Part shown: positions 9,592-19,935 of the stretch, piece by piece | Numbering within the stretch: position 1 is the stretch's first letter | How the letters are laid out: each line of letters begins with the position of its first letter | Source of the DNA: Gracilaria gracilis | Lineage: Eukaryota > Rhodophyta > Florideophyceae > Gracilariales > Gracilariaceae | Assembly: GCA_030374805.1 (NCBI GenBank) | Contig: JARGSG010000147.1 | Coordinates: 26,916-90,915 of the forward strand | Reading direction: 5' to 3' | DNA: 64,000 nucleotides | Notes under the pieces: generated by a model | Seen by the model: the letters and a program-made list of their open reading frames with translations, nothing else | Database searches by the model: none | Told to the model about the DNA's origin: nothing | Made by a program: the position numbers and the translations under genes

Positions 9592-10146
9592 TTGCATGTC
9601 TTCACTTGTTTAACTAGAGTCGTTGCTTATTGTACAAGGTTAATACGTAGTAGACATTCAAAACTCCAATACACTCCGCAACGCGTTAAAGGATGAGGTA
9701 AATAGCGAGAGTATCCAAACCCGGAAGGAGATTTTTAATCCTCATAATTACGGGCGAAGAATCACCCAACGAGCTCTACGCATGCTTTACAAGAAAGCGT
9801 AACCACTTGTGTCTACAAGACATTTGTACTCATATGAGTACAAAATATTGCTTTTAAAAACTCAAACTATTCAACTGTAGACAAATGTTATGAACGCATG
9901 AGAATATATTGCACCTTGTCTTTCAATGACAACCAAAACATTTACAGCCCTTGTACTACAAGGCTTGTAGCTAAATAACGAAGATAAACGCATCGGTGCG
10001 TTTAATAAAACCTTTTTACGCCCCATAGAAGAAGTTTGATGTTTTTCTAAAGTTTTTCTGGATAATATCGCTTAAATGGTACATATTACATTTCTAATAA
10101 CTCCTAGCCTTTGTCACAACAGTTCAAAATTTTGTTTGAAATTGAA

Positions 10147-10318
10147 TATGTATGGTTACATGTAACACTTGAACCACGTCCTCCCATCTACAAATTGTAC
10201 ATAATGTATGTATGGTTACATCTAACACTTACGCATACGCTCTGTCATCTACATTATGTACATTATAAGCACAGAATGGAGATGGCAGAACTTAATTCAA
10301 GTGTTAAATGTAACCATG
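10147..10318. repeat. small foldback / MITE-like inverted repeat
   Basis: The motif ATGGTTACAT-GTAACACTTGAA (split here) near 10150-10172 returns in inverted orientation near 10295-10316, with about two mismatches in 22 bp. A second direct partial copy lies at about 10208-10229. Nested inside is a shorter inverted pair, TACATAATGTA and TACATTATGTA. The whole could fold into a long hairpin. I found no clear target-site duplication. Confidence 0.5.
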
Positions 10319-11304
10319 CCAGTCTTCTATACACTAGTCGAGAAAACAAGCATTCCCACTTTTGTACGAAAGCAAGCAGCATAACATTTTAACAGCAACA
10401 CATACCCAAAACCGTGCAAAAACAGTTTAAATCCGTGTCTCGCTTTTATCGAATAATCAAGTCCGTACTTGTCACTTAATTCGTTAACATGCGTCTGTCT
10501 AACGTAGCTTAGGGCCCGTGTTATACTTCCCAGTTTTTTTCGAATTCGAATGTTGAACTTTAAAAATTTGAAGCTTAAAACCGCTAAAGTTCGGTAGTTT
10601 TGATTCACTCAAACTATAAACTTCTATTTAAAACTTCAAATTTAATTCCTTCAAAGCATTGCATGCAATTCTTTTCACTGCCTCTGCCGTTTAATATGAT
10701 TATTTGAACAATAGAGAACATTAGACAAATTTTCGAGAAAAATAGCAAAGATTTTTATTCGTCAACGTCACAGAAACCGAAGCAATCGGTACGATAATTG
10801 CTCCTTTGACGACAATTTCACATAGCCATTTCGACGATGACAAAAAAAGAACTATCACAGCTATCAAGAGTTAAACGCCATCTTTATTGTTCGTTTTACG
10901 GGGTATTACTATCAATCACTGGCTGGCCCTGATGCAGCGGATGAATTTTTTCACGATAGCGTCACAGTATCCGAAGTAGATATGCTCAGTGATTTTTAAT
11001 GCAACATTGAGTGCGATGAACTTCTCAACTCTTTTATACGTGTACTGCAGTTTGTTATGGAAATTCTCACTCCGCTTGAGTTATACAACGTATGCTGTGG
11101 TAATTTCTCTCCACAACGTCGGAATGGGGCATGCACTGCCGTAAATCGTAACGAAGGAATTGTTGAAAGTTAATGAGTATTTTATCGCACCTAATGACTT
11201 CAAAGATTACTTTGTCTACTTTATTTGTGAAAATTTGCATATGTTCATTCAAATCTCTGATTTGCATAATGGAGACAATAGAGAGCTTACGCAAACTAAA
11301 GTCT

Positions 11305-11363
11305 CGTACATTCCTGGTAGCGGGGGGGTCGACTTGTCACCAGGGACGTACATTCCTGGTAGC
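11305..11363. repeat. 17-bp direct repeat pair around a G-run
   Basis: CGTACATTCCTGGTAGC occurs exactly at 11305-11321 and again at 11347-11363. Between them are a run of seven G and a SalI-like GTCGAC. Function unknown. Confidence 0.7.
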
Positions 11364-11901
11364 CAAGAGTTACAAAGAGCCCACTTGTTCTTTGTGGCTA
11401 CAAAGTGCTTAAAAACTGCCTAAGAAATCGTGCAGGCAGCAGGAATCATACGAGGTTTCCGTGGTAGAGCTTCTAGACTACATGAAATGCGCGCGCTCTT
11501 CAGCCCAACGATTCTTGCTTCAGTATGTCCGCTCAAAATAATTCTAGAAACTCACCATGATCACCAGAGAAAAACAAACAACATGAAAAAAACACCTGCA
11601 ACACGACGCAACGTTTTGTCAAACCACAAACGTCCGCAAAAACAAAGAAAACCCCAAAATTTCGACGTTCTTGTTCTTCGGATATGTACAATGTTTTTTT
11701 GCTCCAGAGTGTTTGCAATGCAAAGGCGCATGTTCGCTTTTGAAGTTAAACACAAGCGCTCTTTGGAACAGTTCTTGACACATTCATGAAACAAATTCCT
11801 GGCTCTGTGTCTCAATACATGCACAAACCGTCTTCTAAAACGCTGAAAGATTGTTGAAAACGTCTTGCGTTGCTGCGCCGCATTGTAGTGAAGAAAAATA
11901 A

Positions 11902-12501
11902 ATCTGCCACGTATATAACAGAAGAATTTGGAGAGAAAAAGCATTTCTTAACGACCTGATACAGGAAATAGACGAGAGAGCTGAGAATGTTAAGGTTGAG
12001 AAAGAAGAGCTACAAAATAAAGAGAAGAAATTGATTGAGGCGGGTGAGCGAATACGCGAACAAGCATCGAAGAGAGTCAAAACTGAGACACTAAGTGATG
12101 AAACCCGTTCGAACAAATCTATTCGTAGCAAAAACGCACAAAGCTCTGTATTTCCGCAGCCAAATGATAACATGACATTTGTTCTGGTAGAACAAGGAAA
12201 AATACGCCAGCAGACAGAGCAAAAGCGAATTGAATTAGAACGAGAGCGTCTGGAGTTCGACCGTGAGCGAAATGCAAAGGAGGTTCAGCGGGTTGAAATT
12301 GAGCGGGAACGTTTAAAGCTTGACCGCGAGCGACATTCGAAGGAGGTAGAGCGATATGAAGCCTTGCAAAAAGAGAACGCTCGTAGAATAGATCTTGAAG
12401 AGCAACGTATTGTCATGGAAAAAGAAGAGCGAGCTTTGGTGCGTTTGGAGAGGAAGCATAGGCTAGGACTAATAGATGAAATGACAAAGAAGCTGCATTG
12501 A
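11902..12501 (+). pseudogene. charged coiled-coil protein, 3' part of a gene without visible start
   Basis: The frame is open from the stop at 11899-11901 to the TGA at 12499-12501 (199 codons), but the first in-frame ATG is only near codon 90, inside the coil region. The protein is a nearly continuous Glu/Arg/Lys-rich coiled coil with repeated 'ERERL' and 'DRERxxKEV' heptad blocks after residue about 105, and a basic stretch near residue 55. An AACAG at about 11923-11927 could be a 3' splice site, making this the last exon of a spliced gene; otherwise it is a 5'-truncated fragment. Coiled-coil tails of this kind occur in Myb/SANT-like companion proteins of Harbinger transposons, and a Harbinger remnant lies 6 kb away, but there is no direct link. 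Confidence 0.4.
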
Positions 12502-13624
12502 GTAGGGTATATGATAATGTACTGCAATAGCAAATGCCCTCTATGATTTTCAGAGATGGATGTATCGTAAGATAATTCTATGTGTGTTCGCCTGCAACGT
12601 ATATGCGAATGCCACACTTGGGCGTTGGAACTTTCAGGTATAGATGTGTCGCTTAGAAGGCCACACGGAGCTTTAGAGTTTTTCGTCGGCACGTGGTTTT
12701 TGGCTCTTCTTGCGTGAAGTGTTAAACAGTTTAACGTTTCAACGCTGAAAACGAAGCTACGCGTGTCCGAATCCGGACATGTAAATATGTGTTGGAACTG
12801 TTTTCGTTTGGAGGTACGAAGCGCAACGGAACTGATTTGAAGACTTGCCAATCTGACACAGATATGATCCGCTGAAGTGGGGGACGATATTGTAGTACAC
12901 TGGCCGGTCGTAAGATAAGAGCCAGCTTTCTAACACGCGTAACTTCTTGCATACCTCCTGGAGCTCAGTCAAGTGAGCTCGAGTCAATTTCGACTTAGAC
13001 TATCATTTCGAAAACCACACCCACCACGGGTGTGAAAATAGGCAATCGCTGCTCACGGGAGGGGCTGGAGTGATTTCACGCGATACTGTGGCAAGGCCAT
13101 ATGAACAAGCCTTGAACAGCGCGCTGCAAGCCACCCAAATTTTTCTTGAAGGAGGAACGGTTTTCCCAATCTTGGGATGCTTCTGGGTCAAAGCAACCAC
13201 CGCTTGCGCTCTCCGCCGCTCTCGAAGCTGTTGAATGCATGGAAGGTTTTCAACTGTTCAACGCAGGTACTTCAGGCCAATTTCAATTCATGTAGAGCAC
13301 AACCTCATTGCCCAAACAACAAAATTGCGGCCCTACGACCTTTGCATGTCCTTGGTAACTTCATTCGGTCACGGGCCAACCCAGCCCGAAAGGCAACTCG
13401 TCTACTCTCCCATAATAACCAAGAACTCCGCATCGGAGACGCAGCCCTGAACCACATTTGTCACCCCTCTATTTTCCCTGCAAGCATAGAGCATTGCGAA
13501 CATATTGGGCGCACGATGCACGCTAATAAGTGCATCCACAGTCGCAATCGATTTTAATCGCTTGCGCTGACTGGTGATCCTCTTATTCATACACTTCTGC
13601 TTCCGTTTGTACCCCCAGTTAGTA
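12502..13624. other. intergenic, no recognisable gene
   Basis: Several ORFs of 60-190 codons overlap on both strands, none with a family signature. The 126-codon plus-strand ORF at 13177-13557 was examined and not recognised. Confidence 0.45.
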
Positions 13625-16600
13625 ATGCCGAAACGCGCGGCTGAATACACAAGCCGACGCCGGGTCAAATTCCAACGCCAGTACGTCGAAACCGAACAAG
13701 AGTCGGAAGACCCCGACACCGTCTATACTTCTCGGTCACAAGCGAATCGAAGCCAAACAGTTTCATATGATGAAGTTGAAATAAAGCCGGCGCCAAACGC
13801 AACTTCTCGGCGTCGTACACTTAGTAAGAGCCAGCCTGTTGAAATCAATGGGCAATAAAAAAGTGATGGAATCAAAGAGAAGGCTTTGTTCCTAGAACCG
13901 GAAGATAACAAGGATGACGAAATGAAGCCAAGAAATGTACACACAAGAAGAAGAACAAGCGGAATAAGAAGAAGGAGGCGAAGAAGACGAAGACGAAGAA
14001 GAAGAAGAAGAAGAAGAAGACGAAGATGAAACAGAGTGAACTGATCTTTCTGGTAAAGTACCTACTCTTCAAAAGAGCTCCGGTTTTGGAACTTGTGGTA
14101 TTCTGAATTCGATATAAGTGTATCGTTTCATGTGCCATTCTCGTTTCAAGATTTCTCTTTGCCCTAAAGTCAATATTATTAACGGAGAGAATGGTTCGGG
14201 TAAGAGTGCCATCGTTGTGGCTTTGCAAGTCGGTTTGGCTGGCCATGACCATGACATTGAACGTGGTTCAAAGATTCAGATTAGAAAAAACCTCGACTCC
14301 TTGGTATCTGAACGTGACGGCCGCCACCACAAGGTCGATGAAGCGTCGAGTGAAGTACAGATGTTCAACAAGACTTTTCAAGAAATACGAAGGAACAAAA
14401 TAAAGTTCGATATGGAACTCAAGAGTCATAAGAGGAGGTTGACCGAAATTGATGCTGAAGCGGATGAAGCGGACAATCGAATTAGAGATACGAACTCTAG
14501 AATGGAGCAAGCTCGGAAAGAGCATTTTTGCAGGTCAAAAGCAGAAATCACGACTACTGGAAGAGTTTCAGCAGTTGGAACTCCAGGAGAAAGATCTACA
14601 GGGAAGAATCCAGGACGCAGCTAACAAACAGGCCGGTTTCCTGGAGGATAAATACTACAGGGAAGAGGCTGTACAGAATGCGAAGCAGGATTTTTCGCGA
14701 TGCCGAACAGAATTCGATGATAAGAGACGACACCAAATGCGCGAAAGTGTCATGGCTAAGAACAGGACTGGTGTTGCCCGATTTGGGGAGGAAGAAGTTC
14801 ACGTCACCAGAGGGGTAACAGAGCGTAAGAGACCCTTCAAGTATCCGCCAATCGGTCCTCTAGCGCAGCATGTCAAGTTACGAGATCGACCTTTTCAACC
14901 ACTTGTTCAAGATTTGTAGCTTCTCTTTTCGTCTCTTAATCACAACCATGAGGCATTTTTCGTAGTTCTATATCCTCACTAGAAGTTCCTAATTCTACTT
15001 GTACTGACTTACGGCCTGCACATATGCCGTCTCGATTTCATGGGCGCTCTTTCCACCTCGTCGCTCTCGACCGTTATTGCAGCGTTCTCACTCCGCGTTG
15101 AGCCTTCTCGGAAGACTCCTTCGACCAATAAACGTCTTTTGGACTTGGTCCAGGAGATCTGGCAGCCTCGCTGTACTCCACAACTTTGTTCCTCTGAACG
15201 TTCACCTCTCTGTGAGACATCTGCAGCCTTTCTAAAGCCTTTTCTGGTTCCTACTTCATAGTTCGGTACCCAGACTTAACCCTCGCTACTTCCTTGTTCA
15301 TGCTTTCCAACGATTCTGTTAAGCGAGCGGCCTCGTAGCGGAATATTTCGCTCTCAGCATTCATTTTTGCTAACTCTTCTTGGAGTGATACTCTAGACTG
15401 GTGGCAATGGCTGAGTTCCTGTTTCGTATTTCCCCGACGAATATCAATCTTCTTCATGGATGCTTCAAGCTCTGCTATTTCCCGTTCAAATGGTTCAGGG
15501 TTAAAAGCGTTTTCTGCATGGTTCAGCTGGTCTTCAATGGTATTCTTTCTTCCATGTATATTGGCCAGCTCAATTTTGCTGCGTTTGAGCTCCCTTACCG
15601 TTACGTCCATTCTATTCAATAGGTCATGCAGTTCATCAGAGCGATGCGCCAACATGTCTTCGCTTTCCTCCAAATCTTCACCAGATTGTCTCGTCTCTTC
15701 TTCTATTCTCGCCTGATACGGCCCCATTTCTTTCGTTACATATCGCGCACAAACATTATCAGGCGCATGTCGAAATGTATTCGATCCATTTCGTATATAA
15801 GCTCTGTCAGCTCGTTTGTTCCATACAGTGTGCACACATTTGGAATCCTTTTCCACGCCAGCTTTCTCACATCGTTCTCCATACTGAGCACCATTTTTTC
15901 AATTTGAGCCATGTCTACTAATGCGTTGAACACAGCATCATGTTCGATGTCCATGGTTTCAAGTATTGTTCGATAGCGACTATCTCGTGAAGCAGGAATA
16001 TCACCATCTCCAATTTGATATCCTCTACGGGTCAAGTCGAAAATCAGGACGTTAGGCCTAAACCTTCCTGGAAATGTTGATTTCAGCAGCGCTGCATCCT
16101 GTAAGTGGTGAGCTATATACGTCATTAAGAGGTTCCTTCCCAACGCAGTTTCAATCGCTCCATCTCAAGAATAGTTCGTAATCATTTTCGCCAATTCTTA
16201 AGCGCGAATGGCCATACAGGGAATCTGAGATTTTGCACAAACAGCAATGGCGGGCCCGAGCTGCGTATTACGACTCAACTTCAACATCATGAGATGAGAG
16301 ATGGGGAACGGCAGACTATAGAACAACTTATTTCTATGAACGGTGGTGAGCGAAGTTATAAAACGCTGGCTTTCATAATTGCGCTCGCAGAAATGTGTCA
16401 GATGCCGGTTCGTGTATTTGATGAAATCTATGTCTTCCAAGATGATGCCACAAGAGGAGTGTCGTTCATGAAAATGACAGACTTCTGTATCCTGTACTTA
16501 TCAAGTAAGCAGATATTCATTATCACGCCTCAGAAACTCCCGCATCTGGAAAGCTCTCCTTCAATTCGCATTCAAGTATTGGAACCTCCACGACCTGCGA

Positions 16601-16656
16601 CAGGCAGCTCTGAAAGAAGGCAAAGTGCAATGAACGAGTTCACCAGAGCCTCATAG
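13625..16656 (+). pseudogene. SMC6: SMC6 (SMC5/6 complex ATPase) pseudogene with internal inversion
   Basis: SMC6 is the ATPase arm of the SMC5/6 DNA-repair complex. Its pieces are all here but out of order. Plus strand: a basic N-terminus (ATG 13625), an acidic Glu/Asp run, then 'VYRFMCHSRF' and the Walker A motif 'NGENGSGKSA' (about 14118-14230), a shortened first coiled coil, and the first hinge half 'PIGPLAQHVKLRD' ending near 14887. Minus strand, 16163 back to 14888: the second hinge half and second coiled coil. Plus strand again from about 16164: the C-terminal head, with signature 'MNGGERSY' and Walker B 'RVFDEIYVFQDD' to the stop at 16656. About 100 or more residues after Walker A are missing. 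Stops sit at 13855-13857 and 14115-14117, and frames change near 14550 and 15050. It cannot make a working SMC6; a functional copy should be elsewhere. Confidence 0.85.
14888..16163 (-). pseudogene. SMC6: inverted segment of the SMC6 pseudogene (hinge second half and coiled coil 2)
   Basis: Read on the minus strand, this starts with 'AIETALGRNLL' (hinge, about 16160), then 'DAVFNALVDMAQIEKMVL' (hinge dimer strand), then a long Glu/Arg-rich coiled coil (about 15736 to 15251). It continues past a TAG at 15250-15248 and a frame change near 15070, ending near 14890. Both ends meet the plus-strand pieces at exactly the SMC6 positions expected: 'LRD' before 'AIET', and the end of the second coil before the 'RQFLSANGH' segment of the C-terminal head. 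The breakpoints are therefore near 14887 and 16163, give or take about 15 bp. Confidence 0.85.
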
Positions 16657-16690
16657 ACGTTTACCATTCTACTATTCTGCCAAAACCCAC

Positions 16691-16770
16691 TGTTGAAAGT
16701 TCAAATACATGAACTGCACGACCTGTGTCACAAGAGAGCATAGCGCCAATAGCTCATCTGTTTTCTAATA
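16691..16770 (+). repeat. 5' LTR of the miniature retrotransposon
   Basis: This 80-bp LTR begins TGTTGAAAG, as many Ty1/copia LTRs do. It ends ...CTAATA instead of the usual CA. It is unusually short; TRIM LTRs are commonly 100 bp or more. Confidence 0.85.
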
Positions 16771-16785
16771 GGTTATGGGCCCAGC
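16771..16785 (+). other. primer-binding site complementary to initiator tRNA-Met (internal, copia type)
   Basis: The 15-mer GGTTATGGGCCCAGC abuts the 5' LTR. Its complement GCTGGGCCCATAACC is the conserved anticodon stem-loop of eukaryotic initiator tRNA-Met. Drosophila copia is primed by a half-molecule of this tRNA at the same sequence. Confidence 0.85.
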
Positions 16786-16945
16786 TTTACGCTGTAGACC
16801 TTGGGTTTGAGTCCCAGAAGTGACATTTGACAAAGAGATTGTACATGTGTACAGCAGAAGAGGAGTTACAGTGTGAGGGTAACCAGATCAGGTAGATCAA
16901 ATCTTCTGTAAGCTTTGTCCTTCGGCTTGGCAGTGAGCACTGGTC

Positions 16946-16954
16946 GAAGGGGAG
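16946..16954 (+). other. polypurine tract of the miniature retrotransposon
   Basis: The nine purines GAAGGGGAG sit immediately upstream of the 3' LTR, the place and composition expected for the plus-strand primer. Confidence 0.75.
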
Positions 16955-17034
16955 TGTTGAAAGTTCAAATACATGAACTGCACGACCTGTGTCACAAGAG
17001 AGCATAGCGCCAATAGCTCATCTGTTTTCTAATG
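16955..17034 (+). repeat. 3' LTR of the miniature retrotransposon
   Basis: 79 of 80 bases match the 5' LTR; the only difference is the final base (G here, A there). It is followed at once by the CCCAC target-site copy. Confidence 0.85.
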
Positions 17035-17094
17035 CCCACAGCTTGACGATTCGAAAGACTTATGGCGTTGTATGAAGTATTGCAATCTCTATTT

Positions 17095-18574
17095 TCAGTC
17101 AAAGTTTGGTAAAAAAATGAACTTCAATATGTTCTTTGCCTTCTTGATCGATTTCCATCGTCCGAATCTATGCTCTGTGCCAACCGCAGTGGGCAGGAGT
17201 CGATGTTGATGGCCAATTGCAATTCCATTAACAAACTCAGGACCAGCATTTAAGCTCCGAGCTGGCTGTAACTTCGGGACATCTTCACATTTCCAGAAAC
17301 GAAGCATACCACTGCCAGCTCCAGATACGGCTATGTCTGTGTTTCGAAAAGCAGATACGGAGAAAATCCAATTCTCACAACCAAGACCTGAACCGTGGGC
17401 ATGTTCGATAGTAGACAAGGGCTTCTTCTTATTCATCTGCCATAAGCAAACAGTCCCGTCATCCTCCCAGATACGAAACGATGCTCGCTAACCATAGAAA
17501 CGGTATCCAGTAAATTGTGTTCCCATTGCGAAATACAAGTTGCGATCCCTCTACTACTTTGTACAACCGTAGCGTGCCGTCCCTACCACAAAACAATGCG
17601 CGCTCCATTGACATAGAACTGATGGCATTCACGTCATTCCCATGCTCGAACAAAGTTTCCACATAGGCAATTTCGATGATATCCCATACTTTGACAGTAC
17701 GGTCAGCTGAGGCTGAGAAAAACTGTCGTGAGCCTAATCGAAAGGTGAGTCTAGCCACTGCATCTCTATAGCCACGCAAAGTCTCTATTAAACTTCCGGC
17801 ACGAACGTCTCAAACGCGAAATACACCGTCTTTACCCCCAGACACCGCTGTATTTCCATCGTCGGTACTTGCTACAGCTAATTTATTCCCTACATGGCCT
17901 TTCGCAGCGGCAGGATTCTTCTTCTTTGCTTGGTCAATGGTTGATTTAAAAAAATGTCGACATTTCCCGTTCTCGACATCCCAGACAATCAGTCTGGCAT
18001 CCTTCCCACCAGACACAGCGGTTGCATTGTCAAGAGAGCCAAATGCGACGCATGTTGGAGATAGAACGTGACCTTTGCAGTTGTTAATCTTAAGGCTGCT
18101 GATCGATGAGGAAAACCGATCAGCAATATGCGTGAAAGACTTGGCCTGGTCTCTCAAAGCTTGTTCTCGCAGCAACTTGTTGCTGGCCCCAAGCTGGTCT
18201 CTTTTAGAATCATCCCCATCGTCCGAAAATGCAGCATATTCAGAGACTCCAACATAGTCAAGGTACGCGCTGACCAAACGAAGCCTTTTTTGTTCCACGG
18301 TTTCGTTTTCATGGTCCGATGCATCACACGACTGATATTTCTTTGCTTCTAGTGCTTTGCTCAGTTTTGAAGCGTTTGAGATCGTGGTGCAGGCGGACGA
18401 CCGAAGTGGGTACCTTTCTGATTCTGCTGCTTCCGTTCCTCGAAGCGCGGAGAACGGCGGTTGGCGAGCGATGTGAGTCCCAAGCGAAACAGAAGCCAGC
18501 AGACGTTGGTGCCTGAATGAAATTTTGGCTATACGATATGTGTTTTGCTTTGGAGCGTAGAGAAGACAAGACAA
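17095..18574 (-). pseudogene. RRP9: RRP9 / U3-55K WD40 protein pseudogene
   Basis: RRP9 is the WD40 protein of the U3 snoRNP that helps process 18S rRNA in the nucleolus. The minus-strand pieces read in order: a helical segment 'LRLVSAYLDYV' (about 18290); WD40 blades with 'SGGKDARLIVWDVENG' (about 17990); 'GYRDAVARLTFRLGSRQFFSASADRTVKVWD' split around the dense middle (about 17700); 'GRDGTLRLYK..SQLVF' (about 17550); and the family-specific C-terminus with 'EHRFGRWKSIKKAKN' (about 17130). Breaks: TGA at 17812-17810 where WD40 logic demands Trp, and at least two frameshifts near 17525 and 17475. The first 80 or so residues do not resemble RRP9 and may be intron or foreign sequence. The adjoining Harbinger gene remnant starts at the next base. 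Confidence 0.8.
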
Positions 18575-19641
18575 TCACAAAGCACAATAATTTTCAAAGC
18601 TCGGTGCTTCACACTCTAAGTACTTGCTCACCTGTCCGCCCTTTTCCAAACACGCCTTGAAATTGAGCAACAGAGCTGACGATATGTAGAGAAGCGCAAC
18701 CGGAAAACGACGCACGCAAAAGAGGCGAGAAAATTCATTACGAACCAAGATCTGTTTCAAGTCCTTGTATTTCCATTCTACAGAAGACCGTAGAGCATTA
18801 ATTGAAGCATTTTATTCGAGCTGCTCACTTGAAGCAAAGAGCCTCTCAAAGGCTGTCTGCAACCACGGGCGTAAAAGGTATGCTGGATCTCCATAAACGT
18901 AATGCTGAAGGCCGTTTATAACCATACAATTTTGCATGATCGGCTCTATTCCACTTCTCCTCAAGAGCGTCAGATCGTGTCTTCTTCCTACTATCGGTCC
19001 AAAAAGATGAAAGATAAGCCCATCCGGCGTTGGAATTGTTTGATATTTTAGGCAGTGCTTGCGAATATGCCCAGAGTAGCAAGCTCTCTGATTACATCCC
19101 TCTCCGCCCGGGCGGCACATCACTATTTTTGTACAATCAATAAAGCCCACGCACCTTTCCAACAGAGCACCGCGACTACGTAGACCTGCAGCATATATTG
19201 CACTGCGTTCGGCGAGGAGTCCATGTTGCAATTCTGTGATTAGTCTACCCTTCGATTCTACAAAACGCTCTAGCGCTTCCCAGAAGACTTCACTTATGTG
19301 ACTGTACCTCATTCCGAACATCGGTTCCAGGTTATACCATGTGTGGGCTGAGGCTAAGCGCTTCAAAATTATGCAGCATGCAGTGATAGAGTCTCATTTG
19401 TATCGGTTACGTGCAGTGTGGTTTGTTTCCCAGTTCATAACTGCAGCTACTCTGCCAATATCATTGCGGCGGAATCTGGAATCAGGGAGACATTGCTTAT
19501 CGGAATAGACGTTTAAGTTGAATGTGGTTTGCTGAATGAACCAAAGCCTGTTTCCAAGTTGTTGACATCATCTCGTGGGCTTTGAACTTCATTCCACAAA
19601 TGTAGCAACAGTAGAGGATCTGTGTCGGCAACTACAGCCAT
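18575..19641 (-). pseudogene. PIF/Harbinger (HARBI1-like) transposase pseudogene
   Basis: Start ATG at 19641, about 355 codons, the normal HARBI1 length. In order: a short N-terminus, 'DSRFRRNDIGRV' with the family's FR..DI motif, 'ILKRLASAHTWYNLEPMFG', the first catalytic Asp in 'GFIDCTK', 'GRRHD' and 'YGDPAYLLRPW' (second Asp region), and 'SSVEWKYKDLKQ' (catalytic Glu) with the usual C-terminal 'GGQVSKYL'. Breaks: a frameshift near 19525, a TGA near 19395, and a stop just after 18812 between the second Asp and the Glu. A full DDE set is visible, but the gene is dead. I could not find terminal inverted repeats or a TAA/TTA target duplication. Confidence 0.8.
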
Positions 19642-19935
19642 TTGAAAAAGTTTGAGTCGTCGACTATTACGAGCGCGCGCGCGCGCCCAATTGAGTACTC
19701 ATCTTGACGAACTATGAGGTGGTTACCGTCGGTACCACTACGCGATCCTGACCTTCGAAGTCTGACCATCTTCGAAATGAAAGGCTACGCGATTCCAACG
19801 CCGTGAAGTACAGTTCACAAATACCATGGGGCAAATTTCGTGTGGTGCGTGTAACTGATGGACACGGGACTTTCTACGATAATTTCTGTAGCGTAAATTC
19901 TCTAATGAAGGAAATTATGACGGTGATGAAGACTA
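19642..19935. other. spacer between Harbinger remnant and Tigger element
   Basis: No gene is visible. It holds an alternating GC tract of about 16 bp (19672-19687), a classic Z-DNA-prone sequence. Confidence 0.5.
19672..19687. repeat. (GC)n dinucleotide tract
   Basis: Alternating G and C over about 16 bases, with an A-T-rich context on both sides. Purine-pyrimidine alternation of this kind favours Z-DNA. Confidence 0.85.

Larger units (their letters stand above)
9592..11901. other. AT-rich intergenic region
   Basis: No coding region is supported here; the ORFs present are under 130 codons and overlap on both strands. The region holds one small foldback repeat (about 10147-10318) and a 17-bp direct repeat (11305-11363), listed separately. 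Confidence 0.6.
16691..17034 (+). mobile_element. miniature LTR retrotransposon (TRIM/SMART type), 344 bp
   Basis: Two 80-bp direct repeats (16691-16770 and 16955-17034) begin TGTTGAAAG and are identical except for the last base. Directly after the first is GGTTATGGGCCCAGC (16771-16785), complementary to the anticodon region of initiator tRNA-Met, the primer site used by copia. Directly before the second is the purine run GAAGGGGAG (16946-16954). The flanks carry a perfect 5-bp duplication, CCCAC (16686-16690 and 17035-17039). This is the full plan of an LTR retrotransposon with no room for protein (184 bp inside). It must have moved with proteins of an autonomous Ty1/copia relative. Near-identical LTRs suggest a fairly recent insertion. 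Confidence 0.85.

Noticed and set aside
16786-16830. GGGTTTGAGTCCC inside the miniature retrotransposon as a tRNA or SINE B-box
   Set aside because: No cloverleaf or A-box at the right distance, and LTR, primer site and purine tract already explain the element.
18575-19935. Terminal inverted repeats and 3-bp duplication for the Harbinger remnant
   Set aside because: I looked on both sides of the gene and found no convincing pair; the element ends are probably lost or degraded.
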